DNA of 64,000 nucleotides from Leifsonia aquatica (GCF_014190775.1 NZ_JACHVP010000006.1:62001-126000), one strand, 5' to 3'. Counted from the first letter of the stretch, positions 9,307 through 18,784 are shown. The notes: a model not told the origin generated them from the sequence alone. Made by a program: numbers and translations.

Positions 9307-10019
9307 CGACGCCGACTTCCGGAGGCCCGCGCCAGCTGCTCGGCAGCGTGACTGAGATCGGCCAGCTCGACCTGGCCGAAGCGACGTTCGAGCGCGACCC
9401 GGATCAGGTGATCGGCGAAGAAGGGATTGCGTGGAAGGAGGGGCCCGTGGAGGTACGTGCCGAAGGTGGCCCACCTGCGCGCGCCTTCTGTGCGGTCGAT
9501 GCCGTTGTTGCCTTGGCCGGCCGCAACCGTGCCCAGGGGTTGCGCCTCTGGGCCGAGAGTGGTCGCTCCGGCGTGGTTTTCGTAACCGACGAGCGTTCCA
9601 AAATTCGACGTTTCGGCGGAGATGTTGCCGATGCTTCGCTGGGGTGCCGGCTGGGTCTCCAGGTCTAGGATCCCGATCCCTGCCAGTCGGGTGCCGTCGG
9701 TTACTTGCAAGGAATGGCCGAACAACTGGTACAGTCCGCACACCAGCAGCATGGGGGTGCCGTCTTCGGCCATTGCCCGCAAGTCGTGACGGTGTCGAAG
9801 AAGGTCCGGTTGAATTGCAACCTGTCCGCGGTCCTGCCCGCCTCCACCGACAACGAGATCGACGTCTCGGGGGAGCGTTTCGCCGGGATCGAGTTCGAGA
9901 ACGTTGGCTCGGTAGCCTCGCCACTCCAGGCGACGCCGGAGGACGAGCACATTGCCGCGGTCGCCGTAGACGTTCATCTGCGAGGGGTAAAGCGACAGGA
10001 TTGTGAGCGTGCGCTTCAT
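9303..10019 (-). CDS. gatD: Lipid II isoglutaminyl synthase, glutamine amidotransferase subunit GatD
   Basis: 238 residues with a class I glutamine amidotransferase fold of the CobB/CobQ type. The nucleophile elbow LLVCGLYQLFG carries the catalytic Cys, and TYLHGPLLPRNP carries the catalytic His. GatD hydrolyses glutamine and passes ammonia to MurT to amidate D-Glu of lipid II. It overlaps murT by four bases (ATGA) and the vanY-like gene by GTGA, so the three are coupled. This pair is normally a core chromosomal locus; here it is ICE cargo. Confidence 0.93.
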   Translation of the reverse strand: MKRTLTILSLYPSQMNVYGDRGNVLVLRRRLEWRGYRANVLELDPGETLPRDVDLVVGGGGQDRGQVAIQPDLLRHRHDLRAMAEDGTPMLLVCGLYQLFGHSLQVTDGTRLAGIGILDLETQPAPQRSIGNISAETSNFGTLVGYENHAGATTLGPEAQPLGTVAAGQGNNGIDRTEGARRWATFGTYLHGPLLPRNPFFADHLIRVALERRFGQVELADLSHAAEQLARASGSRRR

Positions 10020-11284
10020 GCTGCTTCTCCAAGGATTCCGGGACGGAGCGTGCGTCTGACCGCGAGCATCGCCGTGTACGTGCAGTAGATGCGCTTGAGA
10101 GTCGGCGTTGGAGTCTTAATGAAGAGGTCCAATGCGCGTCGAATATCAGGTTCGCGGATGGCCACCGCTATGTCGTCGTAGTGAAGCCGCAACTCAAGAT
10201 CGGGCGCGCGTGTTCCGGTCACGAGCTGCACTTTGTCGGATTTGAGGGGGGCGAAGTCGACATCCCAAATCCAGGAGACGTCTTTCCCGTCGGCGTCATG
10301 ATCATTGAGCGCGATCATCGTGTGAGCGCCGTCGCCCGAGTACGATTCCAACGCTGCCCGGAATGCGCCGGGATTCTTAACCAAGACCAGGTGGATCGTC
10401 TGTCCTTTGAACGTGATGAGTTCGCCGCGCCCAAACGCGGGCGCTGCATGGGCTAGTGCTTCGGAAGCGCGGTGTGGATCGAAATCGCTACCTAGAACCG
10501 CGCGACTGATCGACAGGGCAGCGACCGCGTTGAGGGAGTTGAACGAACCTCCGAATGAGAGCGTGAATGGAAGCGAAGCGCCGTCAAATGATGCGACAGG
10601 AGTTGGCTCAATCCGCTCAAGCGTGGTCTGGTCGAAGATTGCGATGTTTGCCCGTTGATCCGTCTCAAGCAGCTCGTCGTCCCCGGGAAATAGGGGTTGA
10701 AGTTCAGGGGATGCGCTGAAGGCTGATACAGCAGCGTCGACACCTTGCAGAAAGCGTTCACTGTGCAGCCGGGGATCCAGATCGTTGACGATGACATCGC
10801 GAGTAGTTGCCACAGCGACTTGATGCAGCAGGCTCGTCGTGTGGTCGATCTCGCCATATCGATCCATTTGATCTCGCATCACATTCAAAATGAGCGAGTG
10901 TCGTGGCGGCACCGCGCTCACGAACGCGGCCGCGTGTCCCTCGTCGAGTTCAAGCACGGCAATGTCTGCGTCGAGTCGGCCTGAGAACGAGATTTGCCCC
11001 AAAAGCGACGAGAGGATGCCGCGGCTGTAATTGCTGCCGCTCGGGTTCGAGAAGACTTTCAGGTCGTGCGCTCGAAGAACTTCAACGATGAGTTTTGTTG
11101 TAGTGGTCTTCCCGTTAGTTCCGGCGACCACCACCACGCCGCGGGGTAGGGAGCCAAGCACGTCCGGGAGGAGCGCAACATCGATTCGTTCGATGATCAG
11201 GCCGGGGAGCGCAGATCCGCGGCGGGCGAGTCGCAGCAAAGATCGAACGGTCTTTCCTAGACAAATGGGGAGGAAGTGTTTCAT
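10016..11284 (-). CDS. murT: Lipid II isoglutaminyl synthase, Mur-ligase-like subunit MurT
   Basis: About 422 residues. The Mur-ligase ATP-binding motif VVAGTNGKTTTTKL lies near residue 50, the central domain has VLELDEGHAAAF and LNVMRDQMDRYGEID, and the C-terminal DUF1727 region has ALNDHDADGKDVSWIWDVDF. MurT activates the D-Glu carboxylate of lipid II with ATP for amidation by GatD. The ATG at 11284 gives the usual family length; an upstream in-frame start at 11371 adds 29 residues without a clear ribosome-binding site. First gene of the operon. Confidence 0.92.
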   Translation of the reverse strand: MKHFLPICLGKTVRSLLRLARRGSALPGLIIERIDVALLPDVLGSLPRGVVVVAGTNGKTTTTKLIVEVLRAHDLKVFSNPSGSNYSRGILSSLLGQISFSGRLDADIAVLELDEGHAAAFVSAVPPRHSLILNVMRDQMDRYGEIDHTTSLLHQVAVATTRDVIVNDLDPRLHSERFLQGVDAAVSAFSASPELQPLFPGDDELLETDQRANIAIFDQTTLERIEPTPVASFDGASLPFTLSFGGSFNSLNAVAALSISRAVLGSDFDPHRASEALAHAAPAFGRGELITFKGQTIHLVLVKNPGAFRAALESYSGDGAHTMIALNDHDADGKDVSWIWDVDFAPLKSDKVQLVTGTRAPDLELRLHYDDIAVAIREPDIRRALDLFIKTPTPTLKRIYCTYTAMLAVRRTLRPGILGEAA

Positions 11285-11406
11285 GGTTGGGGCTTTCAAT
11301 GAGTCGGCGAACCGTGGCGCGCAGGGGATGGCGCGCGAGAACATGCCGCGTCTGGCGGCTAGTAGGTACATCGGATCGGGACGCGACGGTCCCGAGAAGA
11401 TGATTC

Positions 11407-11829
11407 CTAGGTTCGACTCACTGAAATCTTGACCACTGCGACAGACCAGTCCGGCGGAGCGACTAGTCGTTCATTGGGTGCACGCGTCGGAACGTGCCTG
11501 AGCTCGATGGGCGCCGTGGCCGTGCTTCGAGCGGCCAACATGTTGGCTAGGGGGAGAGGTGTGTCGCTGTGGCGAGAACGGAGGTACGAATGGTCCTCTG
11601 ATTCCGCGGAGGAGCTATTGTCACTGTGGCTTTCGGACGGTTCATGCACAGCGTCAACCGGGCTTGGCTGCGCCGCCACCACGGCATCCGCAGGGAAGCC
11701 GCCGACGGCATGGCGAGGACTTGAATGGACCCACGCCATGGTCACCAGAACTGCGACGAACAACATGGCCAATGCCAGCAGAAACGCGCGCGTGCGAGGA
11801 TGCCCATTGGCATCGTGTACGCGAATCAT
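11407..11829 (-). CDS. Small single-helix membrane protein, DUF6153-like
   Basis: About 140 residues. One N-terminal helix (AFLLALAMLFVAVLVTMAWV) is followed by a Ser/His/Glu-rich extracytoplasmic region. It ends in ISVSRT, the same C-terminal signature as the DUF6153 proteins at 31242, 32627 and 23734. The ATG at 11829 is chosen because AAGGG lies six bases upstream; the ATG at 11835 directly abuts it. No enzyme motif is seen. Upstream of murT on the same strand, possibly in the same transcript. Confidence 0.6.
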   Translation of the reverse strand: MIRVHDANGHPRTRAFLLALAMLFVAVLVTMAWVHSSPRHAVGGFPADAVVAAQPSPVDAVHEPSESHSDNSSSAESEDHSYLRSRHSDTPLPLANMLAARSTATAPIELRHVPTRAPNERLVAPPDWSVAVVKISVSRT

Positions 11830-12271
11830 GTTCATCCCTTACTGATCTCGATCAGGAGCATTCTCGCAAACGGTCCTGAACGGTCGCTTCGCCCGCGCTG
11901 CGCTGGCGTTGCGGTTGCCGGCGAGGATCCGGAGCGGTGCCGAAAAACGACCGAGCGGGCATTCTCGGAAGAAGTTGAGTGATCCATATGCCCGGCTTCT
12001 CCCCAAGCTCGTGGAGCCGTCGCCTGCACTACACCGCTGATCAGGACGTTGCGTTCATCTTGGTGGGCGTCGCGGCTTGCCGCTCACAAAGGGTCCGTCT
12101 GTGGGGGATCGGTTGCCGCTATGGGTACGTGGGTGCAGCCTTGCGCCTGCACCCTCGTTCTGATGCCCGAAAATAGATCGGAAGGAATCGCGTCGATGCA
12201 GATCGTGCGGCCTGCACTTTCGGCGTACCCTCGCCTATGCATGGGGATGCTGATCGTGAAGGAGAAGCACT
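11830..12271. other. Intergenic region with one hairpin
   Basis: About 440 bp lie between the leftward DUF6153-like gene and the rightward Csp gene. No convincing reading frame was found. A perfect 8-bp hairpin, GGGTGCAG with CTGCACCC, lies at 12131-12154 but has no T-run. The region should hold divergent promoters for the two flanking genes; none could be assigned with confidence. Confidence 0.5.
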
Positions 12272-12676
12272 ATGTCCGCCGTTGAACAAATGCTTGACAG
12301 CTACCCGGCCGATCTCGGAGACGTCGACCGGCAGAAGCTCGTGGCCTGCATCGAGGCGTGTATCGAGTGCGCGCAAACCTGTACCGCCTGCGCCGACGCC
12401 TGTCTCAGCGAAGAGATGGTCGCGGACCTGGTCAAGTGCGTACGCACTGACCTCGACTGCGCCGACATCTGCGCCTCCACCGCCAACGTGCTTTCCCGAC
12501 ACACCGGCTACGACGCAAACGTCACCCGAGCGGCACTGGAATCGTGCCGCGCGGCCTGCGGTGCGTGCGCAGACGAATGCGACAAGCACGCCAGCATGCA
12601 CGAACACTGCCGCATTTGCACCGATGTGTGCCGGCGCTGCGAACGGGCCTGCGCCGATCTCATCGCCGGTCTCTAA
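12272..12676 (+). CDS. Four-helix-bundle copper storage protein (Csp/DUF326 type)
   Basis: 134 residues with about 18 cysteines arranged as CxxxC/CxxC along predicted helices (CIEACIECAQTCTACADAC, CRAACGACADEC, CRICTDVCRRCERAC). This is the pattern of Csp1/Csp3 proteins, which load many Cu(I) ions in the core of a four-helix bundle. No signal peptide is visible, so it is probably cytosolic like Csp3. AAGGAG precedes the ATG. A perfect CsoR-type operator lies just downstream at 12698, next to a decayed gene. Confidence 0.92.
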   Translation: MSAVEQMLDSYPADLGDVDRQKLVACIEACIECAQTCTACADACLSEEMVADLVKCVRTDLDCADICASTANVLSRHTGYDANVTRAALESCRAACGACADECDKHASMHEHCRICTDVCRRCERACADLIAGL

Positions 12677-12697
12677 CCCGTCGGCCCGTCTTCCCGC

Positions 12698-12714
12698 ATA
12701 CCCTGGGAGGGTAT
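12698..12714. promoter_or_regulatory. Probable CsoR operator (ATACCC-TGGGA-GGGTAT)
   Basis: A perfect 6-bp inverted repeat with the same 5-bp spacer length as the sites at 441 and 25390. It lies between the Csp gene and a decayed membrane-protein gene, so it would have controlled that now-broken gene. Confidence 0.62.
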
Positions 12715-12724
12715 ACCATCCCAT

Positions 12725-14196
12725 TATGGATCTCTCCTTGCCGAGTGGTGTTGGGCGCCCGAGTGGGTGATGATTGTCGTGGCGAGCGGGCTGGGGCTCG
12801 CGTCGGCGTATTGGGACGACTCCTGGCATTCCACCCTCGGCCGAGATAGTGCCCTGATTCCTCCGCACCTTACTGTTGTATGCATCAATCGTCGCGGTTG
12901 GCGTCACTTTGAGTCTCTGGGCGGTGCGGATACTTCGCGATACTCGATCCCTGAATGCCCCTGGGTCGCGCGCCGGGGTTCATCCTCGCCGCGGCAAGCG
13001 CTGCTGCCACAGCGATCGCCGCTCCCGCTGATGCCTTTTGGCACAGCACTTTTGGGCGTGACGCAGTCTTGCGGTCGCCTCCGCACCTGCTGTCGGTAAT
13101 TTCAACGACGGTCCTCTTGGGTGCGATGCTGGTCAGCGTTTCCGATCGACCGTGGCGCCAGTTGCAGATCGGGCTATTCGCCGTCGTGCTGGCTGCAGCT
13201 CAGATTCTTGTGATGGAGTACGACACGGACGTCCCCCAGTTCAGCGAGACGCTCTATCTGCCTGTTGCCCTGCTCTCGCTGCTGAGCGCTGGGTGGGTGA
13301 TCATTCGCACGACTAGGTTTTCATTCGCCCATAGCGGCGATCGTCGTTTACATCCTGTTGCGCGCGGCGCTGACCATCGGGCTAACCGGGGCGGGCTGGT
13401 TGGCGCCGTATCTGCCGCTTGCGCTTTTCGGGCTGGCGACCGTTGATCTTCTTCAGTGCCTGCCACGGTTGCGATGCTTGGTCGCCGCCAGCATCGTGGT
13501 CGTCCTTGAATCCCTCTTCTCTGCGATCGGGCTCAGCAGTGTGGAGATAGGGTCGATTCTGCCGTGGACGATGGCAGTGGTGGGCGCGGCTCTCGGCGCT
13601 GTCTTTGTGGTCGGCGTCAGGAATCGCGCTGTTACAGCGACGACCGTTCTCCTGCTCGGGCTGAGTTTTGCGCTGCTCCGGTGCCGGCTAGCGCGCATGA
13701 TCCTGGGCAGGGGTCGTCCTTCGGAACGGCGGCCTTTTCGGTCCAGGGTGACGGGTGGGGCGAACTTGCCGTTACCGTGGACGACTTCCGCGCCACGGCG
13801 GCAATAGCGGGTCGGACGTAGCTGGTTGCCCGGCGGGCCGGCCAAACGATTACGGCACCGCTGGCGGCCGGGTCGGTGAACAGGTCCGGTCGGGCGACCG
13901 GTCGAATCTCACTTCCACATCCAGGCCTGTGGTTCGTCTACGCCGACGTTTCATCCTCTTTCGGGAAGCTTGAGGTGTGGCTTCCGATCTCCCAGGACTT
14001 CACTGGAACCATCAACCGAACTCGGGCGCTATATCAAACGACGGAAACTCGTGAATGGTCCCCGCCGCAATACCTCTGTGCCCTGTCACTTGTCGCGATC
14101 GGAGCGGTGCTCGTGGTCTGGTTGATCGTCTGCGTACGCCGAGTCCCGACCTCGGGAGCCACGCGGCGGTCTTACACGAGCGGCCCTCCCCCATGA
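12725..14196 (+). pseudogene. Decayed polytopic membrane-protein gene
   Basis: Consecutive fragments in different frames form one membrane protein. They run WDDSWHSTLGRDSALIPPHLT, then LLYASIVAVGVTLSLWAVRI, a second FWHSTFGRDAVLRSPPHLL repeat, several helices to about 13700, a GWGELAVTVDDFRATAAIAG segment and a final LWFVYADV-containing part with one helix. At least four frameshifts are needed. The repeated (W/F)HS-T-GRD-PPHL motif suggests an internally duplicated protein with an outer-face His/Asp site. The family is unknown to me. The intact CsoR-type operator in front suggests it was copper-regulated. Confidence 0.65.
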
Positions 14197-14326
14197 TTGC
14201 CTGGTTGATTTGCTGCCAGCTCAATCACCGCACCACCACCACGGGGTCGAGTAGGCCCGTGATGGCACCTGACCATCGACACGACGTACCGTTGTTCTGC
14301 GGTGTCCGCGGAAGCGCACTGTGTCG

Positions 14327-14494
14327 TCACATTCTCATTGAAAACATAGAGAGGAAGAGGTAGAGCGCGCTAACGGCGACAAGGACTACGGCACCGCCGA
14401 TAAGGAGGCGATATCTACGGGCCTTCGCCGGGAGCACGGGTTCAGGTGCAGCTCCGGTTTCCCACCAGGGCCGCTCATTTTGATCGTCTGGCAC
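14327..14494 (-). CDS. Small single-helix membrane protein (55 residues)
   Basis: A GTG start behind GGAAGGAG opens a 55-codon frame. It has an acidic/aromatic N-terminus (MPDDQNERPWWETGAAPE), a basic stretch (KARRYR), one transmembrane helix (LLIGGAVVLVAVSALYLFL) and the ending FSMRM. It lies downstream of, and codirectional with, the DUF3566/CcdA set. Nothing more is known of it. The frame is short but has a good ribosome-binding site and a clear helix. Confidence 0.6.
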   Translation of the reverse strand: MPDDQNERPWWETGAAPEPVLPAKARRYRLLIGGAVVLVAVSALYLFLSMFSMRM

Positions 14495-14536
14495 TTTTCT
14501 CCTTCCTGCCGAGCTGCGTGGCGGCGCCCTGGGGCG

Positions 14537-14941
14537 TCAGTCGTGTCTAAATCCGATGAAGAGTCCGCCGGTCGCTTTGGAACTGAGATCGTAAAGCAGA
14601 GCGATAAGCATCCCGCCCACCATGGTGGCGAGCGCACCGACGAGCCCTACCGCGACCGACCCGACGAGCGCGGTTCCGAAGTTGATTACTTTGGCAACGC
14701 TTGAGGCGGAGGACGCCGTGGTTTCACCCGCCGGGCCGGAAAGGAGGGAATCGATTTGTTGGAACGCGCCGATTTGGTCAAGGATCGTCCAGAGGAGGGC
14801 GCTGGCAAGTACGGTGACTGCGGCCATGATCAGGCCGACTAGGAGGGACACCTTCGCCATCGACCACACACCCGTGTAGACAAGGTGAAGTCGGGCGTCG
14901 TTGCGTTCGGCGCTTTCGCCGATGTTGTGTTGTCTGTTCAT
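14537..14941 (-). CDS. DUF3566-family two-helix membrane protein
   Basis: 134 residues, starting at an ATG behind GGAG. After RLHLVYTGVWSMAKVSLLVG come two long membrane helices separated by a loop (LDQIGAFQQIDSLLSG), the layout of actinobacterial DUF3566 proteins. In chromosomes such proteins often lie near gyrA and have no defined activity. Here the gene is placed 35 bp downstream of ccdA, suggesting cotranscription with the cytochrome-maturation set. Confidence 0.7.
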   Translation of the reverse strand: MNRQHNIGESAERNDARLHLVYTGVWSMAKVSLLVGLIMAAVTVLASALLWTILDQIGAFQQIDSLLSGPAGETTASSASSVAKVINFGTALVGSVAVGLVGALATMVGGMLIALLYDLSSKATGGLFIGFRHD

Positions 14942-14976
14942 AGGGACTCCTTCGGAGCATTTGTCGGGCGGGTTGA

Positions 14977-15792
14977 TCAGATCGGGAGCGTGACCCCACC
15001 GATGAGGGCTTGGAGGCTGTAGATCCACGCGGTCCAGACTCCGGTGACCATGAGGAGGCCGATCACGATCAGGACGGTGCCGCCGGCGATGTTGATGGCT
15101 CGGATGTGTCGGCGCAGGAAGCTGATGGCGCCCGTCGCCCAACCGATTCCGAGGGCGAGGAGGACAAAGGGAATGCCGAGGCCGATTGAGTAGAAGCCAG
15201 TCAGGATGGCGCCGCGCGCGGCGGATTGGCTGGACAGGCTGAGCGAGAGGACGGCGGCGAGGGTGGGTCCCATGCAGGGTGTCCAGCCGAGCCCGAAGAC
15301 GATTCCGAGCAGGGGTGCGCCGATGATCCCGGTCGAGGGGCGGATGGGCAATTTCAGGGTGCGTTGGAAGAACGAGAAGGTGCCGATAAAGGCCAGGCCC
15401 ATCACGATCACTAGAAGGCCGAGCAGACGGGTGATGAGGTCTTGCCAGCGCACTAGCCAGGATCCGAAGGCGCCGAACAGGGCACCGTAGGCGATGAACA
15501 CGATGGCGAAGCCGAGGACGAAAAGCGCGACTCCGGTGGCGGTTCGACGCCTGCTGACGTGCCCCGTGGACCCGGTGACTCCTCCGACGTAGGCCAGATA
15601 CCCGGGCACCAACGGGAGCACGCATGGGGAGGCGAACGAAACCAGGCCGGCGAAAATGGCGATCGGAATTGCCAGAAGCAATCCACCGTTGGCGATGATG
15701 GAGGCGAATTGTGCGCCCACTAGGTCGCCGCCGATCGGCGCCAGCTGGGTTGCGGGAGGGGTCTGGTCATTTCTGGCCAGCAGTGATGGCAC
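14977..15792 (-). CDS. ccdA: Cytochrome c biogenesis protein CcdA (thiol-electron transporter)
   Basis: 271 residues with six predicted helices. The two redox cysteines are in FASPCVLPL (helix 1) and [10 protein letters not shown] (helix 4), the CcdA/DsbD-core signature. CcdA moves reducing electrons from cytoplasmic thioredoxin across the membrane to an extracytoplasmic thioredoxin-like protein. The partner is probably the TlpA/ResA-like lipoprotein at 19802. Its start overlaps the end of the small membrane gene at 15767 by 26 bp. Confidence 0.92.
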   Translation of the reverse strand: MPSLLARNDQTPPATQLAPIGGDLVGAQFASIIANGGLLLAIPIAIFAGLVSFASPCVLPLVPGYLAYVGGVTGSTGHVSRRRTATGVALFVLGFAIVFIAYGALFGAFGSWLVRWQDLITRLLGLLVIVMGLAFIGTFSFFQRTLKLPIRPSTGIIGAPLLGIVFGLGWTPCMGPTLAAVLSLSLSSQSAARGAILTGFYSIGLGIPFVLLALGIGWATGAISFLRRHIRAINIAGGTVLIVIGLLMVTGVWTAWIYSLQALIGGVTLPI

Positions 15793-16045
15793 CGGCGAGA
15801 ATGAGGGCTGCGGCCATCGGGTATCCGGCGGCGAGGTCCACCCAGCCGGGGGGCTGTGTGCCGAAGACGCCGAGGTGGGCGAGCCAATGCTGCAGGCCGA
15901 CCAGGAATCCGATCAGCATGATGAGTTGGCCGACGCGCAGGAACCGGCGTTTGCGTAGGTAGCGGGCACGCAATTGCTCCGGGGTTGGTTTGGCTTCCTC
16001 GTGAGTGGAACGTCGTCGAGGGGGTTCTGCGTTCTTGCGAGCCAT
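15767..16045 (-). CDS. Small two-helix membrane protein in cytochrome-maturation operon
   Basis: 92 residues. A basic N-terminal half ([12 protein letters not shown]) is followed by two helices ([22 protein letters not shown] and [14 protein letters not shown]). It overlaps ccdA and follows ccsB by 46 bp, so it is part of the operon. No named family is recognised with certainty; it may help CcdA insertion or assembly, which is inference from position alone. Confidence 0.65.
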   Translation of the reverse strand: MARKNAEPPRRRSTHEEAKPTPEQLRARYLRKRRFLRVGQLIMLIGFLVGLQHWLAHLGVFGTQPPGWVDLAAGYPMAAALILAGAITAGQK

Positions 16046-16091
16046 GGTTTGCCTTTCTGTTGCTGTTTGTGGTTGATGGGGGTGGTTGGTT

Positions 16092-17090
16092 TCAGAGGCC
16101 GCTGTATGAGTGCAGGCCTTTGAAGAAGACGTTGACGATGCCGAAGTTGAACATCACGGCGGAGAAGCCGATGATCGCCAGCCAGGCCGAGCGGGATCCG
16201 CGCCAGCCGCGGGTGGCGCGCGCGTGGATGTAGCCGGCGAAGACGACCCAGATGATGAAGGTCCACACTTCCTTGGTGTCCCACCCCCAGTAGCGCCCCC
16301 AGGCCCTTTCTGCCCAGATCGCGCCAGCCATTAGCGTGAAGGTCCAGAGGATGAAACCGACGATGTTGATCCGGTACGCCAGGTTCTCCAGGGTGCCGGA
16401 GCTGGGAAGGGTTGCCAGGAACCTCAGCGATGCTGGTCGACTGTCGGCGATCTGTGTCTCTCTGCGTGTCTGCAGCAGTTGTACGGCGGAGAGCGCGAAG
16501 CCGATCGCGAAGAAGCCGGTAGCGATGATCGCGACCATGACGTGAATGACGAGCCAGTATGACTGCAGCGCAGGCGGTAGCGGTGCGACCTCGACGTAGT
16601 AGCGCATGCTGGAGATCCCCAGAAGGATCAGCACAAGCCCGGTGACGAAGGAGCCGAGGAATCGTAGGTCGTACCGGAGCGTGACAACGAGGAAGACGCC
16701 GACGATGAGCAAGGTGCCGGTCATCGAGAATTCATACATGTTTGCCCATGGCACGCGACCTGCGGCGATGCCACGGAAGATGTCGGCGCCGAGCTCAACG
16801 ATGAAGGCGAGAACAGTGAGTGAGTAGCCGGTGCGCAAGCTGACCGACCCGGCCATCGGGGAGCCGGCCTGGTCCACGGATCCGCGGATAAGGGTTGTCG
16901 TGTGCGCCGACCCGGGCGTGTTGCTGGCCGCCACTTCTTGTGCGCGCCGAGCGACGGCGCTAGGGACGGAGGCGGTCGCGTGAGCGCTGCGCCGGGCGAG
17001 GTCCATTGCGAAAGCAATGAACGCTGCCGCGTAAAGGACCATCGAGCAGATGAGCAGGATGACGGAGATCTGTGACAGTGATTCGGTCAC
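16092..17090 (-). CDS. ccsB: System II cytochrome c synthase subunit CcsB/CcsA-type
   Basis: 332 residues with about eight helices. The tryptophan-rich haem-handling motif WAERAWGRYWGWDTKEVW lies near residue 260, and helix-end histidines follow. With ResB it forms the System II synthase that exports haem and attaches it to CxxCH apocytochromes. It overlaps the resB stop by four bases. No CxxCH protein is evident in the window, so its substrate is unclear. Confidence 0.92.
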   Translation of the reverse strand: MTESLSQISVILLICSMVLYAAAFIAFAMDLARRSAHATASVPSAVARRAQEVAASNTPGSAHTTTLIRGSVDQAGSPMAGSVSLRTGYSLTVLAFIVELGADIFRGIAAGRVPWANMYEFSMTGTLLIVGVFLVVTLRYDLRFLGSFVTGLVLILLGISSMRYYVEVAPLPPALQSYWLVIHVMVAIIATGFFAIGFALSAVQLLQTRRETQIADSRPASLRFLATLPSSGTLENLAYRINIVGFILWTFTLMAGAIWAERAWGRYWGWDTKEVWTFIIWVVFAGYIHARATRGWRGSRSAWLAIIGFSAVMFNFGIVNVFFKGLHSYSGL

Positions 17091-18784
17091 GGTGTTCCCT
17101 TCGGGTCGGTGTTTCGTTGTGAGTCCTGATCGGCTTCACGGGTGGTGCGGAAGGCTGCTTGGTGGGCGGACGCCAAGTCGGCTACTGCGTCCTGCAGGTG
17201 GGGGTCGTCGCCGCGAGCGAGTCCGGCGTACTCGATACGGACGGGTTTGTTTTCTTCGACGATCGCTTTCACCCACAGGCGTCGGCGTGGCACGAACAGG
17301 GAGATCAGAAGACCACCGAGCGCCGCGATGGCGAAGAACAGCACCCACCCCTGAGCCGGGTCATGATGGATTTCAAAGGACGCGAACCGGGACACGCCCT
17401 CCAGCGTGATCGAGCCGAGACCGTCAGGCAGTTGCTGCGTCTGACCTGGTTTGAGCTCGATCGACCGGACACCGGTCGCGCCGCCGGTGAGTTGGGTGAG
17501 CTTCGTAGTGTCGAGCGCGTACACCGATTTGGGTGCCCCGGTGTTGATGCCAAGGTCGCCGGAGTATGCGTTCAAGGTCAGCACGGGGTTGGTGAGATCC
17601 GGGTATGAGGAATAGAACGCGCCGGTGTTTGCGGCGGATTTCGTGGGGTAGAAGAACCCGATCAAACCGACTTGTTTGACAAGTCCGTCGGGGACTTTCA
17701 CGACACCGAGAGAGGTGAGGTTCGCGTCTTGTGGGAGGAAGGGGATGAAGTCGCTGAACACGGCGTGGCCTTGCGGGTCGCGGACCGTGATCCGGGGCGC
17801 GTACCCATTTCCGAGCAGATAGACGTCGGTGCCGCCGATCGCCAGCGGTTCGTTGACTTTGATCGTCCTGCGCGTCTTGTCTGGCGAGCCTTGGGTTTGG
17901 GTGGTGACGGTCGCGGTGTAGTCGGTCGGGAGTCCGCGTGCCCGCTTGCTCTGGGTTTCGTAGGTGACCGCGAGCTTGTTGAGGGTGAGCGAGTAGGGGG
18001 CCAGCTCTGCGGGGCTGAAGAAGCGGCCGGGGTTGAATGAATCGTAGGCGGCGAGGGTGTTGATCATGCTTTGACCCTCGACAACCACCCGGTTGCCGTT
18101 GAAACCGAATCCGCCACCGATCCCCACTGTGATCAGGACCCCGATCAAGGCGATGTGGAAGGTCAGGTTGCCTGCTTCGCGCAGGTAGCCCCGTTCGGCG
18201 CTGACTGACAGCTCGCGCCGCTGAGCGGTCTGCTCGCCGGTGAAGGCGGCAACCCGGTATCCGCGTTTGCGGAGAATTGTTGCCGCCGTGGTGATTGCCG
18301 TGGCGGCCGTGGCCGCGGAGGTGGCGGCCCCCGGGCGACTTGACAATTCGATGGTGGTGTAACCGCTCATCCGTGATAATCGGGCGGGCGTTTTTGGTGG
18401 TGTCGCGCGCAGGGAGCGGAGGTGGTGGATCGTGCGCGGCAGGACGCAGCCGATCAGGGAGATGAACAGCAGCAGGTAGATGCTGGAGAACCAGAACGAG
18501 GTGTAGGCGTCGAAGGCTTGGAGTCTGTCCAGCATTGGGGCAAGGCCGGGGTTGTTTTTGAAGTATTGGACGACACCGTTGGGGTCGGAGCTGCGTTGCG
18601 GGACCAGGGATCCGGGGACGGCGGCCAGAGCGAGCAGCAGCAGCAGGAACAGGGCGACGCGCATGCTGGTCAGCTGTCGCCACATCCAGCGCATCCATCC
18701 GGTGAACCCGAGCGCCGGTTCGGTGATCTTGCCCGGGTCGGGAGGTCTGACGTCGACGTCGATGTGGTCCAAGGGCCTAGACAT
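17087..18784 (-). CDS. resB: System II cytochrome c synthase subunit ResB
   Basis: About 565 residues. N-terminal helices around MRVALFLLLLLALAAVPGSL and SIYLLLFISLIGCVLP, a large extracytoplasmic domain, and a final helix (VLFFAIAALGGLLISLFVP) match ResB. The ATG at 18784 overlaps the lgt stop by 8 bp; the longer upstream extension lies inside lgt and is rejected. ResB binds CcsB and apocytochrome. It is coupled to ccsB by a four-base overlap. Confidence 0.9.
   Translation of the reverse strand: MSRPLDHIDVDVRPPDPGKITEPALGFTGWMRWMWRQLTSMRVALFLLLLLALAAVPGSLVPQRSSDPNGVVQYFKNNPGLAPMLDRLQAFDAYTSFWFSSIYLLLFISLIGCVLPRTIHHLRSLRATPPKTPARLSRMSGYTTIELSSRPGAATSAATAATAITTAATILRKRGYRVAAFTGEQTAQRRELSVSAERGYLREAGNLTFHIALIGVLITVGIGGGFGFNGNRVVVEGQSMINTLAAYDSFNPGRFFSPAELAPYSLTLNKLAVTYETQSKRARGLPTDYTATVTTQTQGSPDKTRRTIKVNEPLAIGGTDVYLLGNGYAPRITVRDPQGHAVFSDFIPFLPQDANLTSLGVVKVPDGLVKQVGLIGFFYPTKSAANTGAFYSSYPDLTNPVLTLNAYSGDLGINTGAPKSVYALDTTKLTQLTGGATGVRSIELKPGQTQQLPDGLGSITLEGVSRFASFEIHHDPAQGWVLFFAIAALGGLLISLFVPRRRLWVKAIVEENKPVRIEYAGLARGDDPHLQDAVADLASAHQAAFRTTREADQDSQRNTDPKGTP

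Noticed and set aside
8335-10032. 565-codon version of the VanY-like gene
   Set aside because: The first ~240 codons overlap gatD in another frame and are basic low-complexity sequence; the start at 9306 or 9219 fits the family.
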